A DNA stretch of 38,890 bases from HGM10836 sp045580645 (GCA_045580645.1 JAZNOG010000026.1:1-38890), one strand, 5' to 3'. Positions 1 through 8,493 are shown, counted from the first letter of the stretch. Notes: generated from the letters alone by a model not told the origin. Made by a program: numbers and translations.

Positions 1-343
1 TAAAAAAATAAATTTATCTGATAAGATAAATAATCAATCATTATTCGCAAATTTTAATCTTAATTATGATACTGATTATTTTAAAGAATCTAACTTTGTA
101 AGTTCACTAAGATATTCTAGTTCTTCAGTCATAGCTCTTCATTTATTAAGAACTTTTGAATATGATCCGGAAAAGGCTTTTTATTTATTTGATAAAAGTT
201 TTAAATACACCGGGAATAATTCTCTTAATTATTTTAAAAAGATAGATTTTAATTATAAGGATTATGACTATGCACTAGATTTAATATTTAGTTGGGATAA
301 ATTTTTGGAAGATGAACTAATAAAAAGAAAAATTAGGAAATAG
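1..343 (+). CDS. 3' end of an unidentified protein (5' end outside window)
   Basis: An open frame runs from base 2 to the TAG at 341-343 and encodes the last 113 residues of a larger protein. The visible part is mostly helical, rich in Asp, Asn, Lys and aromatic residues, and includes SSSVIALHLLRTFEYDPEKA followed by a Gly-Asn-Asn-Ser turn. That layout loosely resembles the C-terminal helices of M3-type oligoendopeptidases (Y-S-x-A helix, 'DPEKA', Gly-Gly-Ser-like turn), but no catalytic motif is present, so this is only a guess. It is convergent with the next gene and ends in a strong hairpin. That it is a real gene is likely, because the frame is open to the window edge and the hairpin sits exactly at its stop. 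Confidence 0.6.
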   Translation, partial: KKINLSDKINNQSLFANFNLNYDTDYFKESNFVSSLRYSSSSVIALHLLRTFEYDPEKAFYLFDKSFKYTGNNSLNYFKKIDFNYKDYDYALDLIFSWDKFLEDELIKRKIRK

Positions 344-367
344 CAAATTATTTTCTAATTTTTTTTA
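330..367 (+). terminator. intrinsic terminator, probably bidirectional
   Basis: A 13-bp stem (330-342 with 349-361, one G-U pair) with a 6-nt loop is followed by a T-run on the plus strand. It includes the stop codons of both convergent genes. The other side is also U-rich when read on the minus strand. Confidence 0.8.
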
Positions 368-998
368 TTTTTACTCTCTTTATCTTAACAGGATACATTA
401 AACTTCTATTTTCACCATTTTCAATATAATTAAGCATACTCTTTTTTATATTTATTTCCCTTTGATATAATTCACATAACTTTATTTTTCTTTCCTTTAA
501 AACTTCTAATTTTTCTAATTTTAAATTTTCTATATTTATTTTTCCTTCTAAATTTCGTATTTCAATTAATATTTCTTGATTTTCTTCTTTATTTTTTATT
601 TTTTCAATATAAATATTATTAACCTTTTTAAATAACTTATTTTCCATAGTTAAAAAACAACCTGAACTTAAAATAAAATTTGATACTCCCAATAAAATTT
701 GTCTAATTTGCGTTTCACCAAAATAACTATAACCTAAATAATATGAAAATATTACACACAATATTATTGTTGTCATTTGAATTAAAGATTGAATTATTTT
801 TACTAAATTTTTAATAATTTCTATTTTTCCATTTATAATTCTTTCTTTATTCTTTTTATCTTCTTCAATTGTTTTTATCATAATTTTATAGCTATTTATT
901 TGTTCATCTATTTCTAAACCTTGTTTTTTTAATTCATTTTCCTTATTCTCTAGAAAAGTTATTTCATTCATCAATTTCATTAAAAAACTATCTAACAT
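348..998 (-). CDS. Hypothetical coiled-coil protein with two membrane segments
   Basis: 216 residues that I cannot assign to a family. Residues 1-70 are a charged Lys/Glu/Ile-rich helix with heptad character. Two hydrophobic stretches follow at about 71-90 (IIQSLIQMTTIILCVIFSYY) and 100-117. A second long charged helix runs at about 125-195, and the tail is strongly basic (VKIKRVKIKKIRK). This predicts two cytoplasmic coiled-coil arms joined by a membrane hairpin. A good ribosome-binding site (AGAGGTG) lies eight bases before the ATG. The gene stands alone: the RDD-family unit upstream ends in its own terminator, and the downstream gene is convergent. The function is unknown. Confidence 0.75.
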   Translation of the reverse strand: MLDSFLMKLMNEITFLENKENELKKQGLEIDEQINSYKIMIKTIEEDKKNKERIINGKIEIIKNLVKIIQSLIQMTTIILCVIFSYYLGYSYFGETQIRQILLGVSNFILSSGCFLTMENKLFKKVNNIYIEKIKNKEENQEILIEIRNLEGKINIENLKLEKLEVLKERKIKLCELYQREINIKKSMLNYIENGENRSLMYPVKIKRVKIKKIRK

Positions 999-1055
999 AT
1001 TACAAGTGCACCTCTTTTTATTTACACTTAATTATATGTTAAGAATGATATATTT

Positions 1056-1081
1056 AAAAAAAACACATCTTTAAAATGTGT
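1056..1081 (-). terminator. intrinsic terminator of the Abi_2-htrA-RDD unit
   Basis: On the minus strand a 6-bp stem (ACACAT at 1081-1076, ATGTGT at 1068-1063) is followed by an uninterrupted T-run. It lies 20 bases after the stop of the RDD gene. Confidence 0.75.
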
Positions 1082-1101
1082 AATTTATCAATAAAATAAA
1101 A

Positions 1102-1758
1102 TTATATTTCTTTTTCATCATAAACAGCTTCAATTACATGAGTATCTTTCTTTTCCTCTAAATTAACATCAACTACACTTGTTTTAGCTAAAATATCATG
1201 AAGCCCTCTTCCATCAAATCTCCAAAACATCATTATAATTGCAGCATACATTAAAACAGTTCCAATATTATTAAAACCCATATTAACATAATAATAAATA
1301 TTTTCTTTTAAAATTAATACAAAAACAACTGATAAAATAGTAGCAAATAAATTATTAACAATTAAACTTCTAATAAAATAACTAAATATTGAAACTTTTC
1401 CTCCATTATCAGAAGTAACCTTTATTTTCATTAACTTCTTTCCAACAGTTTGCCCTTTCATAAAATATTGAAAAACAACAAAATATAAAATTAAAACACT
1501 AATACCAAGAACATTATAATTAACGCCAGTTCTATTCATTTCATAACTTAAACTAATTATTTGTTGATTATATTCTTCCTCTGATATTTCCTTATCATTA
1601 TATGAAACCATAACCTCATTAATCTTTTCCTGATAATCACTATATTTATCTAAATTAATATTTAAAAAATCAAAAGTAGAAAAAACACTTATAATAATAC
1701 TTACAATTAAAATATCAATAATATACGCTATACCTCTTTTTAAAATTATTTTGTTCAT
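1102..1758 (-). CDS. RDD-family membrane protein
   Basis: A 218-residue integral membrane protein of the RDD family (named for conserved Arg-Asp-Asp; substrates are mostly unknown and some members act in ion exchange). The first helix begins with the family pattern 'LKRGIAYIIDILIV', and 'MKGQTVGKKLMKIKV' is the conserved G-x-T-x-G-K-K loop before a later helix. The last segment 'RFDGRGLHDILAKTSVV' matches the typical RDD C-terminus (R-G-L-H-D). A large hydrophilic loop rich in Glu and Tyr follows helix 1. I chose the ATG at 1758 over an upstream in-frame start because GGAGGG lies just before it (1764-1769). It is the last gene of the Abi_2-htrA-RDD unit and lies 61 bases after htrA. Family call is secure; substrate unknown. 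Confidence 0.85.
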   Translation of the reverse strand: MNKIILKRGIAYIIDILIVSIIISVFSTFDFLNINLDKYSDYQEKINEVMVSYNDKEISEEEYNQQIISLSYEMNRTGVNYNVLGISVLILYFVVFQYFMKGQTVGKKLMKIKVTSDNGGKVSIFSYFIRSLIVNNLFATILSVVFVLILKENIYYYVNMGFNNIGTVLMYAAIIMMFWRFDGRGLHDILAKTSVVDVNLEEKKDTHVIEAVYDEKEI

Positions 1759-1819
1759 AAAATCCCTCCATATATATAATACTAAAAAAAAGAAAATGAA
1801 GCAAAACATACTTCATTAA

Positions 1820-2935
1820 CTATTCGTTATTTAATGTTAATTTAATATCAACTATTTTAACTTCTTTACCCCTTACATAAGTTAATTTAATAGTGTCTCC
1901 TGGTGAATATTTATATAACTCATATCTTAAATATCCAACACTCTTAACTTTTTCATTATTAACCTTAGTAATAACATCTCCCTTTTGAAGTAAACCCTCA
2001 GCAGGAGAATTATCTGCAACTGCAACTACTACCGCACCACTTTCTATAGAATTATCTAACATAATTCTATTTTGATACAAATAATATGTATCAGTTACAT
2101 TCACCATAGAAACACCAAGTAAAGGCCTTTCTAATTTTTCGCCTTTTTCAAACTGTTCAACATGAAGCATAACATCCTCAATCGGAATTGCAAATCCAAT
2201 TCCTTCAACTTCATCCTCAACTATTTTCAAAGAATTTATTCCTATAACTTCACCATTTGAATTTACTAAAGGTCCACCACTATTACCTGGATTAATCGCA
2301 GCATCTGTTTGAAGAACTTTCATTATATAATCTCCAGAACCATTTGTATTAGAAACACTTACCAACCTATCTTTACCTGATAAAATTCCTTTTGTAACAG
2401 TTCCCATATACTCTAAATCCACTGGAGTTCCAATAGTAAATACAGTATCACCAAGTTTTGACTCCTCACTAGAACCAAGTTCTGAAACCTTTAAAACTTC
2501 ACTTTTATCAATAGCAATAACTGCTATATCCAAAAGTTCATCTCCACCTAAATAAGTTGCATCAACTGTTTTTTCATTAGATAAAGTAACCTTTAAACTA
2601 GTATTACCACCAACTACATGATAATTAGTAAGTAAATACCCATATTTAGAATCCACTTTATATACAAATCCAGTTCCAGTTGAATATAATTTATCATTCT
2701 TAAAATTTTGAATTAATACAACTGCATCATATATTTTATCAACAGAATCACTTATCCCCTTTTCGTTAATTGTAACCTTATTTTCACAAGCAGTATAACA
2801 AACACCATTTGATGAAGAATAACCACCAAAAAGCTGATCTTTAAATTTATAAATACAAAGAATAGTAGCAAAAACACCCATAAAAAACACTACAAAACAA
2901 ATTACTATTTTAGAAACAACTTTATTTTCTGTCAT
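1820..2935 (-). CDS. htrA: Membrane-anchored HtrA/DegP-type serine protease with PDZ domain
   Basis: 371 residues. An N-terminal membrane anchor (about 10-29) is followed by a short linker with a C-x3-C pair (Cys46, Cys50) just outside the membrane. A trypsin-like protease domain follows, with His106 in 'LLTNYHVV', Asp136 in 'LLDIAVIAI' and Ser219 in 'NPGNSGGPL'. One PDZ domain occupies about 268-365. Length and order match Firmicutes HtrA-type surface proteases, which degrade or refold misfolded exported proteins. The start ATG overlaps the stop of the upstream Abi_2 gene as ATGA, so the two are probably translationally coupled; an RDD membrane protein follows. The catalytic triad is complete, so activity is expected. 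The cysteine pair could form a disulfide, but that is inference. Confidence 0.95.
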   Translation of the reverse strand: MTENKVVSKIVICFVVFFMGVFATILCIYKFKDQLFGGYSSSNGVCYTACENKVTINEKGISDSVDKIYDAVVLIQNFKNDKLYSTGTGFVYKVDSKYGYLLTNYHVVGGNTSLKVTLSNEKTVDATYLGGDELLDIAVIAIDKSEVLKVSELGSSEESKLGDTVFTIGTPVDLEYMGTVTKGILSGKDRLVSVSNTNGSGDYIMKVLQTDAAINPGNSGGPLVNSNGEVIGINSLKIVEDEVEGIGFAIPIEDVMLHVEQFEKGEKLERPLLGVSMVNVTDTYYLYQNRIMLDNSIESGAVVVAVADNSPAEGLLQKGDVITKVNNEKVKSVGYLRYELYKYSPGDTIKLTYVRGKEVKIVDIKLTLNNE

Positions 2936-3882
2936 AAAAACAACTCCCTCTTTTCTATATCAATAATATCCATAAAGTTTTCAGGAAATCCCATTCTATC
3001 TAAAATTTTATTTATTGGAATAGTTCTTAAATTATACTCTAAATTTTCAATTACACTCTTAAGTTCCAACATTAAATTTCTAACTTCAGATTCCTTAAGC
3101 ATAGACTTCATAATAATAATTAACGCAAATAAATCATTCTTTCCATATATAAATTCATTATTCATAATAGGAATTTTAAGTAAATTATGATATTTACAAT
3201 CATCTATATATTTAAATGTTCTATTATCATACAAAATATCCTCATGAGCACATAAATTTCTATAATTCGAAAGTATTGGAAGATAATCTAAAAATTGACT
3301 AAGTTCTACATCATATAAATCAATAATTGCATATTGATCTTCCTTCTTCAAAATAGAAAAAAGCTCAGTAACAATACCAAAAGATAAAACCTTTACTAAA
3401 ACCCATAAAGGAATATAACCATAATTATTTATATAATGCTGTGTTGCAGAATGTTGTGTTGCATTAACCTTAATTTGTCTTTTCATTTTATTTAACAAAT
3501 CATTAACTTGTCTTCTTTTTTCACTAGAAGTATTAAAATTATTAGGATTTAAATAATTCTTTTCCCTATAACCATATTTTAATGATAATTGATATGAAAT
3601 TATAGACTTAAGATTATTTTCAATAATAAGAATATTTTTAAATATAATATTTCTTAGCTCCCTATCGAATAAAAGTAAACTATACACTTCTTCAAATCTA
3701 GTTCCATCAATATATACCTTATTATCTTTTGACTTCATAAAAGGATGACGATAACCATTAAGAAAAAAATAATTTTCCCTAAGCAATATCTCTTTCGCAT
3801 ACTTTTCATCATTTATAACAAGATTCTTACTTCTTAAAATTTCAATTTGTTCATCTAATGTCTTAAATATTTTATTCCCCAT
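2932..3882 (-). CDS. Abi_2 (AbiD/AbiF-like) HEPN-domain protein
   Basis: 316 residues. The N-terminus 'KTLDEQIEILRSKNLVI' and 'LLRENYFFLNGYRHPF' is the hallmark opening of the Abi_2 family (abortive infection AbiD/AbiF type). The C-terminal half holds 'YRNLCAHEDILYD', an R-x4-H motif typical of HEPN ribonucleases and a likely RNA-cleaving site. Known members abort phage infection; whether this one does is inference. A good ribosome-binding site (GGAGAGG) and an extended -10 box lie just upstream. Its stop overlaps the htrA start as ATGA, so it is the first gene of a unit with a protease and an RDD membrane protein, an uncommon setting for a defence gene. No separate antitoxin frame is visible beside it. 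Confidence 0.85.
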   Translation of the reverse strand: MGNKIFKTLDEQIEILRSKNLVINDEKYAKEILLRENYFFLNGYRHPFMKSKDNKVYIDGTRFEEVYSLLLFDRELRNIIFKNILIIENNLKSIISYQLSLKYGYREKNYLNPNNFNTSSEKRRQVNDLLNKMKRQIKVNATQHSATQHYINNYGYIPLWVLVKVLSFGIVTELFSILKKEDQYAIIDLYDVELSQFLDYLPILSNYRNLCAHEDILYDNRTFKYIDDCKYHNLLKIPIMNNEFIYGKNDLFALIIIMKSMLKESEVRNLMLELKSVIENLEYNLRTIPINKILDRMGFPENFMDIIDIEKRELFL

Positions 3883-3904
3883 TAAATCCTCTCCTAGTAT
3901 AAAA

Positions 3905-3933
3905 ATTATATCACATAATTTTAAAAAAATATA
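3905..3933 (-). promoter_or_regulatory. putative promoter for Abi_2-htrA-RDD
   Basis: TATAAT (3910-3905) is preceded by TGA, giving an extended -10 (TGnTATAAT) 22 bases before the Abi_2 start codon. No good -35 is visible, which is tolerable with an extended -10. Confidence 0.5.
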
Positions 3934-3952
3934 GCATTAAAATATTAAAAAA

Positions 3953-3981
3953 TAAAAAAGATATAAACAAACTATATATCT
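3953..3981 (-). terminator. intrinsic terminator after the GHL10-like gene
   Basis: Minus-strand stem AGATATA (3981-3975) with TATATCT (3965-3959), 9-nt loop, then T6. It ends the SPOR-radC-mreCD-spoIVFAB-hydrolase unit. Confidence 0.75.
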
Positions 3982-3984
3982 TTA

Positions 3985-5172
3985 TTAATCAATCAAATTC
4001 TTTAAATTATCTACTTCTAACTTTAAAACATCATTGTCAAAGTCATTAAATAAATAACTATATCTAAATACAAAAAATCCATTATAATTACTCTTATTTC
4101 GCGCAATTATTACTTGTTTTTTTATTATATTATCATTTTCAATCCATTCATTTTTACCAGTTCCTGCAAAAGTATCCTCTAAACCAGCTTTATAAATTGA
4201 AAGAGCAATATATAACTTAGTATCTGTCTTAATTAAATCATTCCAAGTATCAACTGTTTCAATATAAGGTTTATTAGAATTATCAAATCCATAATAAATT
4301 TGTGGAATAATAAAATCTAAATATCCTTCATTTTTTAAAATATATTCCACATCCAAATATTCTTCATTTAAATTATTCTCTATATTACCTGAAGGAGATA
4401 TACCAAATAAAACATCTTTTTGAACACTTTTAACAGTTTTATAACTTTCCTTTATTAAAGTATTTATAATATCAATCCTATATTCTTCTATAGTAAGTTT
4501 TCCACCATTATTAACATAATCCTTATAATTTTTCTCATCTATAGACTTGCTTGGATAAAAATAATCATCATATAAAACACCATCAACATCATAATTAGAA
4601 ACTACTTCCTTAACACCATCTAAAATGAGTTCTAAAACTTTGCTACTAGCAGGATTAAAATAAATACCACCTTCACTAACTTCAATATCATTTGAATTTA
4701 TCCAATCATAAAAATATGAATCTTCACTAATAGAACTAGTATCAGAAGTATTTCTTATTCTATAAGGATTTATCCATGCATATAAACTAATCTTTTTTTC
4801 ATGACACTTAGCTATAAAATACTCTAAAATATCAAAATTTAAAGCATCACCTTCATTAAGCGCAACAACACTAGAAGTTTCAAATAAATTAGATTCATAA
4901 ATTGCATCCGCAAAAGGTCTAACCTGCAAAACAACATTATTTAACCCATAACTATGAACATTATCAATCATTTGATCAATAAATTGTTTCTGCAATTCCT
5001 CATCCTTACCCTTTAAAGGACTATAATCTATATAAGAAATAAAAACTCCCCTAACTTCTTCATTATTTAAATCATTATTAACAAAATTATCATTATTTTC
5101 ATCACTATATCCACTATACAAAAAATAAATACCAATAACAAATAATATAATAATTAACAAAACTTTCTTCAT
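3985..5172 (-). CDS. Glycosyl hydrolase-like 10 (GHL10/DUF187, YngK/DigH-type) exported protein
   Basis: 395 residues with an N-terminal hydrophobic segment (about 3-21) that acts as a signal or anchor. 'EVRGVFISYIDYS' opens the GHL10 (PF02638) barrel. Other family landmarks are 'VLQVRPFADAIYES', 'LYAWINPYRI', 'VDGVLYDDYFYP', 'LFGISPSGN' and 'DFIIPQIYYGF'. Characterised relatives (E. coli DigH) cleave denuded peptidoglycan glycans; the same role outside the membrane is inferred. Asp and Glu residues in the DDYF and QIYYGF strands are the likely active-site positions. The start overlaps the stop of spoIVFB as ATGA, so it is the last cistron of the mre-spoIVF unit, which hints at a role in wall or spore-cortex remodelling. 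Confidence 0.88.
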   Translation of the reverse strand: MKKVLLIIILFVIGIYFLYSGYSDENNDNFVNNDLNNEEVRGVFISYIDYSPLKGKDEELQKQFIDQMIDNVHSYGLNNVVLQVRPFADAIYESNLFETSSVVALNEGDALNFDILEYFIAKCHEKKISLYAWINPYRIRNTSDTSSISEDSYFYDWINSNDIEVSEGGIYFNPASSKVLELILDGVKEVVSNYDVDGVLYDDYFYPSKSIDEKNYKDYVNNGGKLTIEEYRIDIINTLIKESYKTVKSVQKDVLFGISPSGNIENNLNEEYLDVEYILKNEGYLDFIIPQIYYGFDNSNKPYIETVDTWNDLIKTDTKLYIALSIYKAGLEDTFAGTGKNEWIENDNIIKKQVIIARNKSNYNGFFVFRYSYLFNDFDNDVLKLEVDNLKNLID

Positions 5173-5933
5173 AACTTTACACCAAACCTTCCTTTTAAAT
5201 ATTCCTTTTCAGTAACATATTTATTATCCTTCTTTATAACATGTTTACTATCTTTATAAAAATTATTAAATCCTTTGATTGTTTTAACTTTTTTAAAATT
5301 AAATTTATCCAAGTATCTTTCAAGTAAAAATCTGTTATATAAATAATCTTGTCTTCTTAAATAAATAAAAACTTCATAAAATAAAACTAAAACCATACAA
5401 GTCAAATTTGTATTGGAACTTTTAAATAAAATAAAAACTATAAATAAAAAAGATACATAAACAGCTATCTTATTTCCCTTCTTAAATGGAAATATATAAT
5501 TTAAAACTATATTTAAAATCTTACCACCATCAAGAGGATAAATAGGCAATAAATTAAAAAATAATAAAGCAAAATTATAATTCTTAAAAAGTAAATAATT
5601 TCTATAACTAATCAAATTATTATCAAACATAACACAAATTATTAAAAAATATAACATTTGAGTCATTGGACCAGAAATTAAAATTAAAAATTCCTCATAA
5701 AGTGGTTTATTTAATTTTTCATTAAACTTAACACAGCCACCAAAAGGATAAATACAAATCTTATCTAAATTCCATTTAAATATCAAAGAAGCACTTAAAT
5801 GTCCTAATTCATGAATAATAATAAGAGAAAAAATAATCATAAATTCTTTATACATACCAGTAATAACTACTAAAAAACAAAGGCAAATAGTTAAAGGATG
5901 AATATAAATTTTATTTAAGATATTCTTGATAAT
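5169..5933 (-). CDS. spoIVFB: SpoIVFB-like site-2 intramembrane protease (start codon uncertain)
   Basis: An M50 family metalloprotease of the type that cleaves pro-sigma-K in the mother cell. Visible are the zinc motif HELGH, the second metal-binding site in 'LPIYPLDGGKI', and the SpoIVFB-type tail 'FLLERYLDKF'. The first ATG (5855) would truncate the protein. The same frame stays open to a TAG at 5936-5934 and encodes 'IHPLTICLCFLVVITG', which aligns without gaps to the conserved His-Pro...Thr-Gly opening helix of Bacillus SpoIVFB as I recall it. No ATG, GTG or TTG lies in that stretch. GGGGAG (5946-5941) stands seven bases before an ATT (5933-5931), so a non-standard ATT start overlapping spoIVFA is the best reading. 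It follows spoIVFA, as in Bacillus. The product call is strong; the exact start is inference. Confidence 0.85.
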   Translation of the reverse strand: MIKNILNKIYIHPLTICLCFLVVITGMYKEFMIIFSLIIIHELGHLSASLIFKWNLDKICIYPFGGCVKFNEKLNKPLYEEFLILISGPMTQMLYFLIICVMFDNNLISYRNYLLFKNYNFALLFFNLLPIYPLDGGKILNIVLNYIFPFKKGNKIAVYVSFLFIVFILFKSSNTNLTCMVLVLFYEVFIYLRRQDYLYNRFLLERYLDKFNFKKVKTIKGFNNFYKDSKHVIKKDNKYVTEKEYLKGRFGVKL

Positions 5934-6510
5934 CTAAATACTCCCCATCTTTAGAAAAAACTAAATATAAATTACTACTAGCTTCCCCCAAAAACTCTCC
6001 TTTATTTACATAATCATATAAATTAACACTTATATTTGAAATATTACCATACCAAACATCAACACCATCAACTTGTTGAATAATAACAGTTTTTCCATAT
6101 CCATCCTTTTCACCAGAAAAAACCACTATCCCACTTTCTAGTATTGGAACAAGATATTGAGCATCAACAGTAAGTTTAACTCCATCCTTGTAAATGCTAG
6201 AATCACTATATGATAAACTTTCATTAAAAACAGAAACAACATCATCTTTAACTATTTTTTCAAAAGGCAAAATATCTCCAAAATTATCCTTAAACCACTT
6301 ATTTATTGAAGCAAAACTTATATTATGACTAGATATATACTTATAAATAACTTGATTGTTATTCTTATCTATCTTTAAAACAATAAGCCCCACCAAAAAT
6401 AAAACAATACAAATCATAACTTTAAATAACAATTTAACAAAAAAACCTTTTATACTTTTTTTACTTTTTTGTTTCATTAAAAACTTATTAACAGACTTAT
6501 ACTCACCCAT
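5911..6510 (-). CDS. spoIVFA: SpoIVFA-like regulator of SpoIVFB (degenerate M23/LytM domain)
   Basis: 199 residues. A basic N-terminus and one membrane segment (about 25-43) precede an extracytoplasmic region that ends in a LytM/M23-like fold: 'VVFSGEKDGYGKTVIIQQVDG', 'VWYGNISNIS' and 'DYVNKGEFLGEAS'. The metal ligands of active M23 peptidases (H-x-x-x-D and H-x-H) are absent, as in SpoIVFA, which holds SpoIVFB inactive until the forespore signals. The ATG at 6510 was preferred over an in-frame GTG three codons earlier because TAGGTGAT sits just before it. It lies between mreD and spoIVFB, the same order as in Bacillus apart from the absence of minCD. The call rests on domain plus context. 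Confidence 0.82.
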   Translation of the reverse strand: MGEYKSVNKFLMKQKSKKSIKGFFVKLLFKVMICIVLFLVGLIVLKIDKNNNQVIYKYISSHNISFASINKWFKDNFGDILPFEKIVKDDVVSVFNESLSYSDSSIYKDGVKLTVDAQYLVPILESGIVVFSGEKDGYGKTVIIQQVDGVDVWYGNISNISVNLYDYVNKGEFLGEASSNLYLVFSKDGEYLDYQEYLK

Positions 6511-6542
6511 TTTTATCACCTACCAAAATATATGATAGATAA

Positions 6543-7028
6543 CTAATATTTAAGTTTTTTATTATAACCAAAAATACGACCTTTATATACAAAAATAAAA
6601 ATAAGAAAAAATAAATAATTCAAAATTAAAGAATGACTAAACTTATAAAAAAAATCATTTATATCCATAAAACTAAACCCAAGTAAATTAAGTAATAAAA
6701 GCACTAAAAAATCATACAAAAATACACATAATATAAAAGACAAAAACAAATTAAAAACTTTTCTATTTCTATTTAATAAATGAATAATTAAACCAATAAC
6801 AATCAAAACTAAAACATTTAAAAATATAAAAGAACTATAAAAAACATCATATAAAAAACCAATAACAATCAAAATAATAAAAAAACTTTTTTTAGAAAAT
6901 AAATAATACATTATAGGAATAAAACTAATAAAAATCATAGGTGTAAAATATGATAAATTATTATAAGAATAAGGTATAATTTGCCAAAGACTAAAATCTA
7001 AAAACAATACAAATATTAAAAAAATCAT
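6543..7028 (-). CDS. mreD: Rod shape-determining protein MreD
   Basis: 161 residues, almost entirely hydrophobic, with five to six predicted membrane helices and few charged residues. Sequence is poorly conserved in this family, so the assignment depends on position: the start overlaps the mreC stop as ATGA and spoIVFA follows. Patterns such as 'SFIPIMYYLFSKKSFFIILI' and 'GFLYDVFYSS' fit the MreD family (G-x-x-x-D-x-x-x-S). MreD works with MreC and the elongasome in side-wall synthesis. Confidence 0.85.
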   Translation of the reverse strand: MIFLIFVLFLDFSLWQIIPYSYNNLSYFTPMIFISFIPIMYYLFSKKSFFIILIVIGFLYDVFYSSFIFLNVLVLIVIGLIIHLLNRNRKVFNLFLSFILCVFLYDFLVLLLLNLLGFSFMDINDFFYKFSHSLILNYLFFLIFIFVYKGRIFGYNKKLKY

Positions 7029-7801
7029 TTGTCTTCCTTAAGAACTGCTACATATTTAATATTATTAAAATCAATATCATTACTAACATATAATATATTA
7101 CTTATTCCAAAACTATCCTGTTTTATTTCCTTGACAGTGCCAAGTAAAATACCACTAGGCAAATTACCCATTCCAGTTGTCATAACCTTATCACCTAACT
7201 TTACATTATCATAATTGTTAATATCTTTTATTAAATAAAAACCATCATTAAATTCAGTAACAGAACCATAAATATTTTCCTTAGAACTTGACACTTTGAT
7301 AGATATGTTTACATCTTTGCCATTATAGAGTTTGACAGTGGAACTATTGTCAAATGCATCATTAATCACGCCAATTAAACCACCATTAGCAATAACTGCA
7401 TCACCAGTTTCTAACCCATCATTTAATCCTTTATCAATAGTTATTATATTTTGAAAATACATTTTATCATTCATAATAATTGTAGAATAAATAAGTTCAT
7501 ACAAAGAATAAACCTTTTTTAAACCAAGTGCACTTTTAAGTTCTAGTATTTCCTTTTCAAGCTCCGAAACTTTTAAATTATTATTTTCATATTCCATAAG
7601 TTTAATGTTTAAATCCTTATTTTCATTATAAATATGCTTATAATCCTTAAATAATAAAAATTCATTATATATTTTGGAAATATTAAAAAAATGATCTTTA
7701 ATCTTAAAATTAAAATTTATTTTACTATTTATAATAAAAAATAAAGCTAAAGAAAATATAATAAGAAAAAGAACCCTATAAAATTTTTTATATTTTTTCA
7801 T
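7025..7801 (-). CDS. mreC: Cell-shape protein MreC
   Basis: 258 residues. There is an N-terminal membrane anchor (about 8-24), then a coiled coil (about 48-93, 'NKDLNIKLMEYENNNLKVSE'), then the paired beta-barrel domain of MreC with 'DKGLNDGLETGDAVIANGGL', 'VKLGDKVMTTGMGNLPSGIL' and 'GTVKEIKQDSFGIS'. These are standard MreC landmarks. The protein organises the peptidoglycan elongation machinery outside the membrane. It overlaps radC upstream and mreD downstream as ATGA. In Bacillus mreB lies between radC and mreC; here there is no room for it, since radC runs straight into mreC. Confidence 0.95.
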   Translation of the reverse strand: MKKYKKFYRVLFLIIFSLALFFIINSKINFNFKIKDHFFNISKIYNEFLLFKDYKHIYNENKDLNIKLMEYENNNLKVSELEKEILELKSALGLKKVYSLYELIYSTIIMNDKMYFQNIITIDKGLNDGLETGDAVIANGGLIGVINDAFDNSSTVKLYNGKDVNISIKVSSSKENIYGSVTEFNDGFYLIKDINNYDNVKLGDKVMTTGMGNLPSGILLGTVKEIKQDSFGISNILYVSNDIDFNNIKYVAVLKEDK

Positions 7802-8493
7802 ATCTTCCTCATAAAACTGTCATTATCAAAAAAACTATAATAATTGTCATCACCAAAGATAATATGATCAATAACAGGTATTTGCTGAAGCTTTCCAATT
7901 TCGACAAGTGATCTAGTTAAAAATACATCATCTGGACTAGGCGAAACATCACCACTTGGATGATTATGCATACAAACTATCGATGAAGCCGATAACAAAT
8001 ATGCCTCCTTAAATATTTCTCTAGGATGCACAATACTTTTATTTAGTGTTCCCATAAATAACAACTTCCTTTCTATTAACTCTTTTTTAGAATTTAAATA
8101 TAAACAGTAAAAATACTCCTTTTTCTTATCACAAAATAAATATTTATTATATTCATAAATAACTTTTGAATTATTATAAATTTCTTTATTTAAATTACTT
8201 TTAATTAAATAAAGCCTCTTTCCTAGTTCAATAGTTGCCAAAAGTTCTATAGCTTTAGCTTCCCCAATACCCTTAATACTTTTTAACATTTCAATATTTA
8301 TTTCTTTTAAATTTTCTAACTTTTCAATTTTTTTCAATAGATTTGTGGCAACAGAAGTTACACTTTCACCTTTTGTCCCACATTTAAGTATTATAGATAA
8401 AAGTTCTATATTCGATAAACTATCTGTGCCAAACCTAAGAAGTCTTTCCCTAGGCCTTTCTTCTTTTGGAACATCTTTAATTAACAACTCCAT
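7798..8493 (-). CDS. radC: RadC family protein (JAB/MPN metalloprotease fold)
   Basis: 231 residues. An N-terminal helix-hairpin-helix part includes 'IKGIGEAKAIELLATIELGKR', and the C-terminal JAB domain carries the metal motif 'HNHPSGDVSPSPDD', with Glu in 'HPREIFKEA'. The cellular role is unclear; the old link to DNA repair has not held up. The start lies inside the last codons of the SPOR gene and the stop overlaps mreC as ATGA, so it sits in the middle of the shape/sporulation unit, as in Bacillus. Confidence 0.95.
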   Translation of the reverse strand: MELLIKDVPKEERPRERLLRFGTDSLSNIELLSIILKCGTKGESVTSVATNLLKKIEKLENLKEINIEMLKSIKGIGEAKAIELLATIELGKRLYLIKSNLNKEIYNNSKVIYEYNKYLFCDKKKEYFYCLYLNSKKELIERKLLFMGTLNKSIVHPREIFKEAYLLSASSIVCMHNHPSGDVSPSPDDVFLTRSLVEIGKLQQIPVIDHIIFGDDNYYSFFDNDSFMRKI

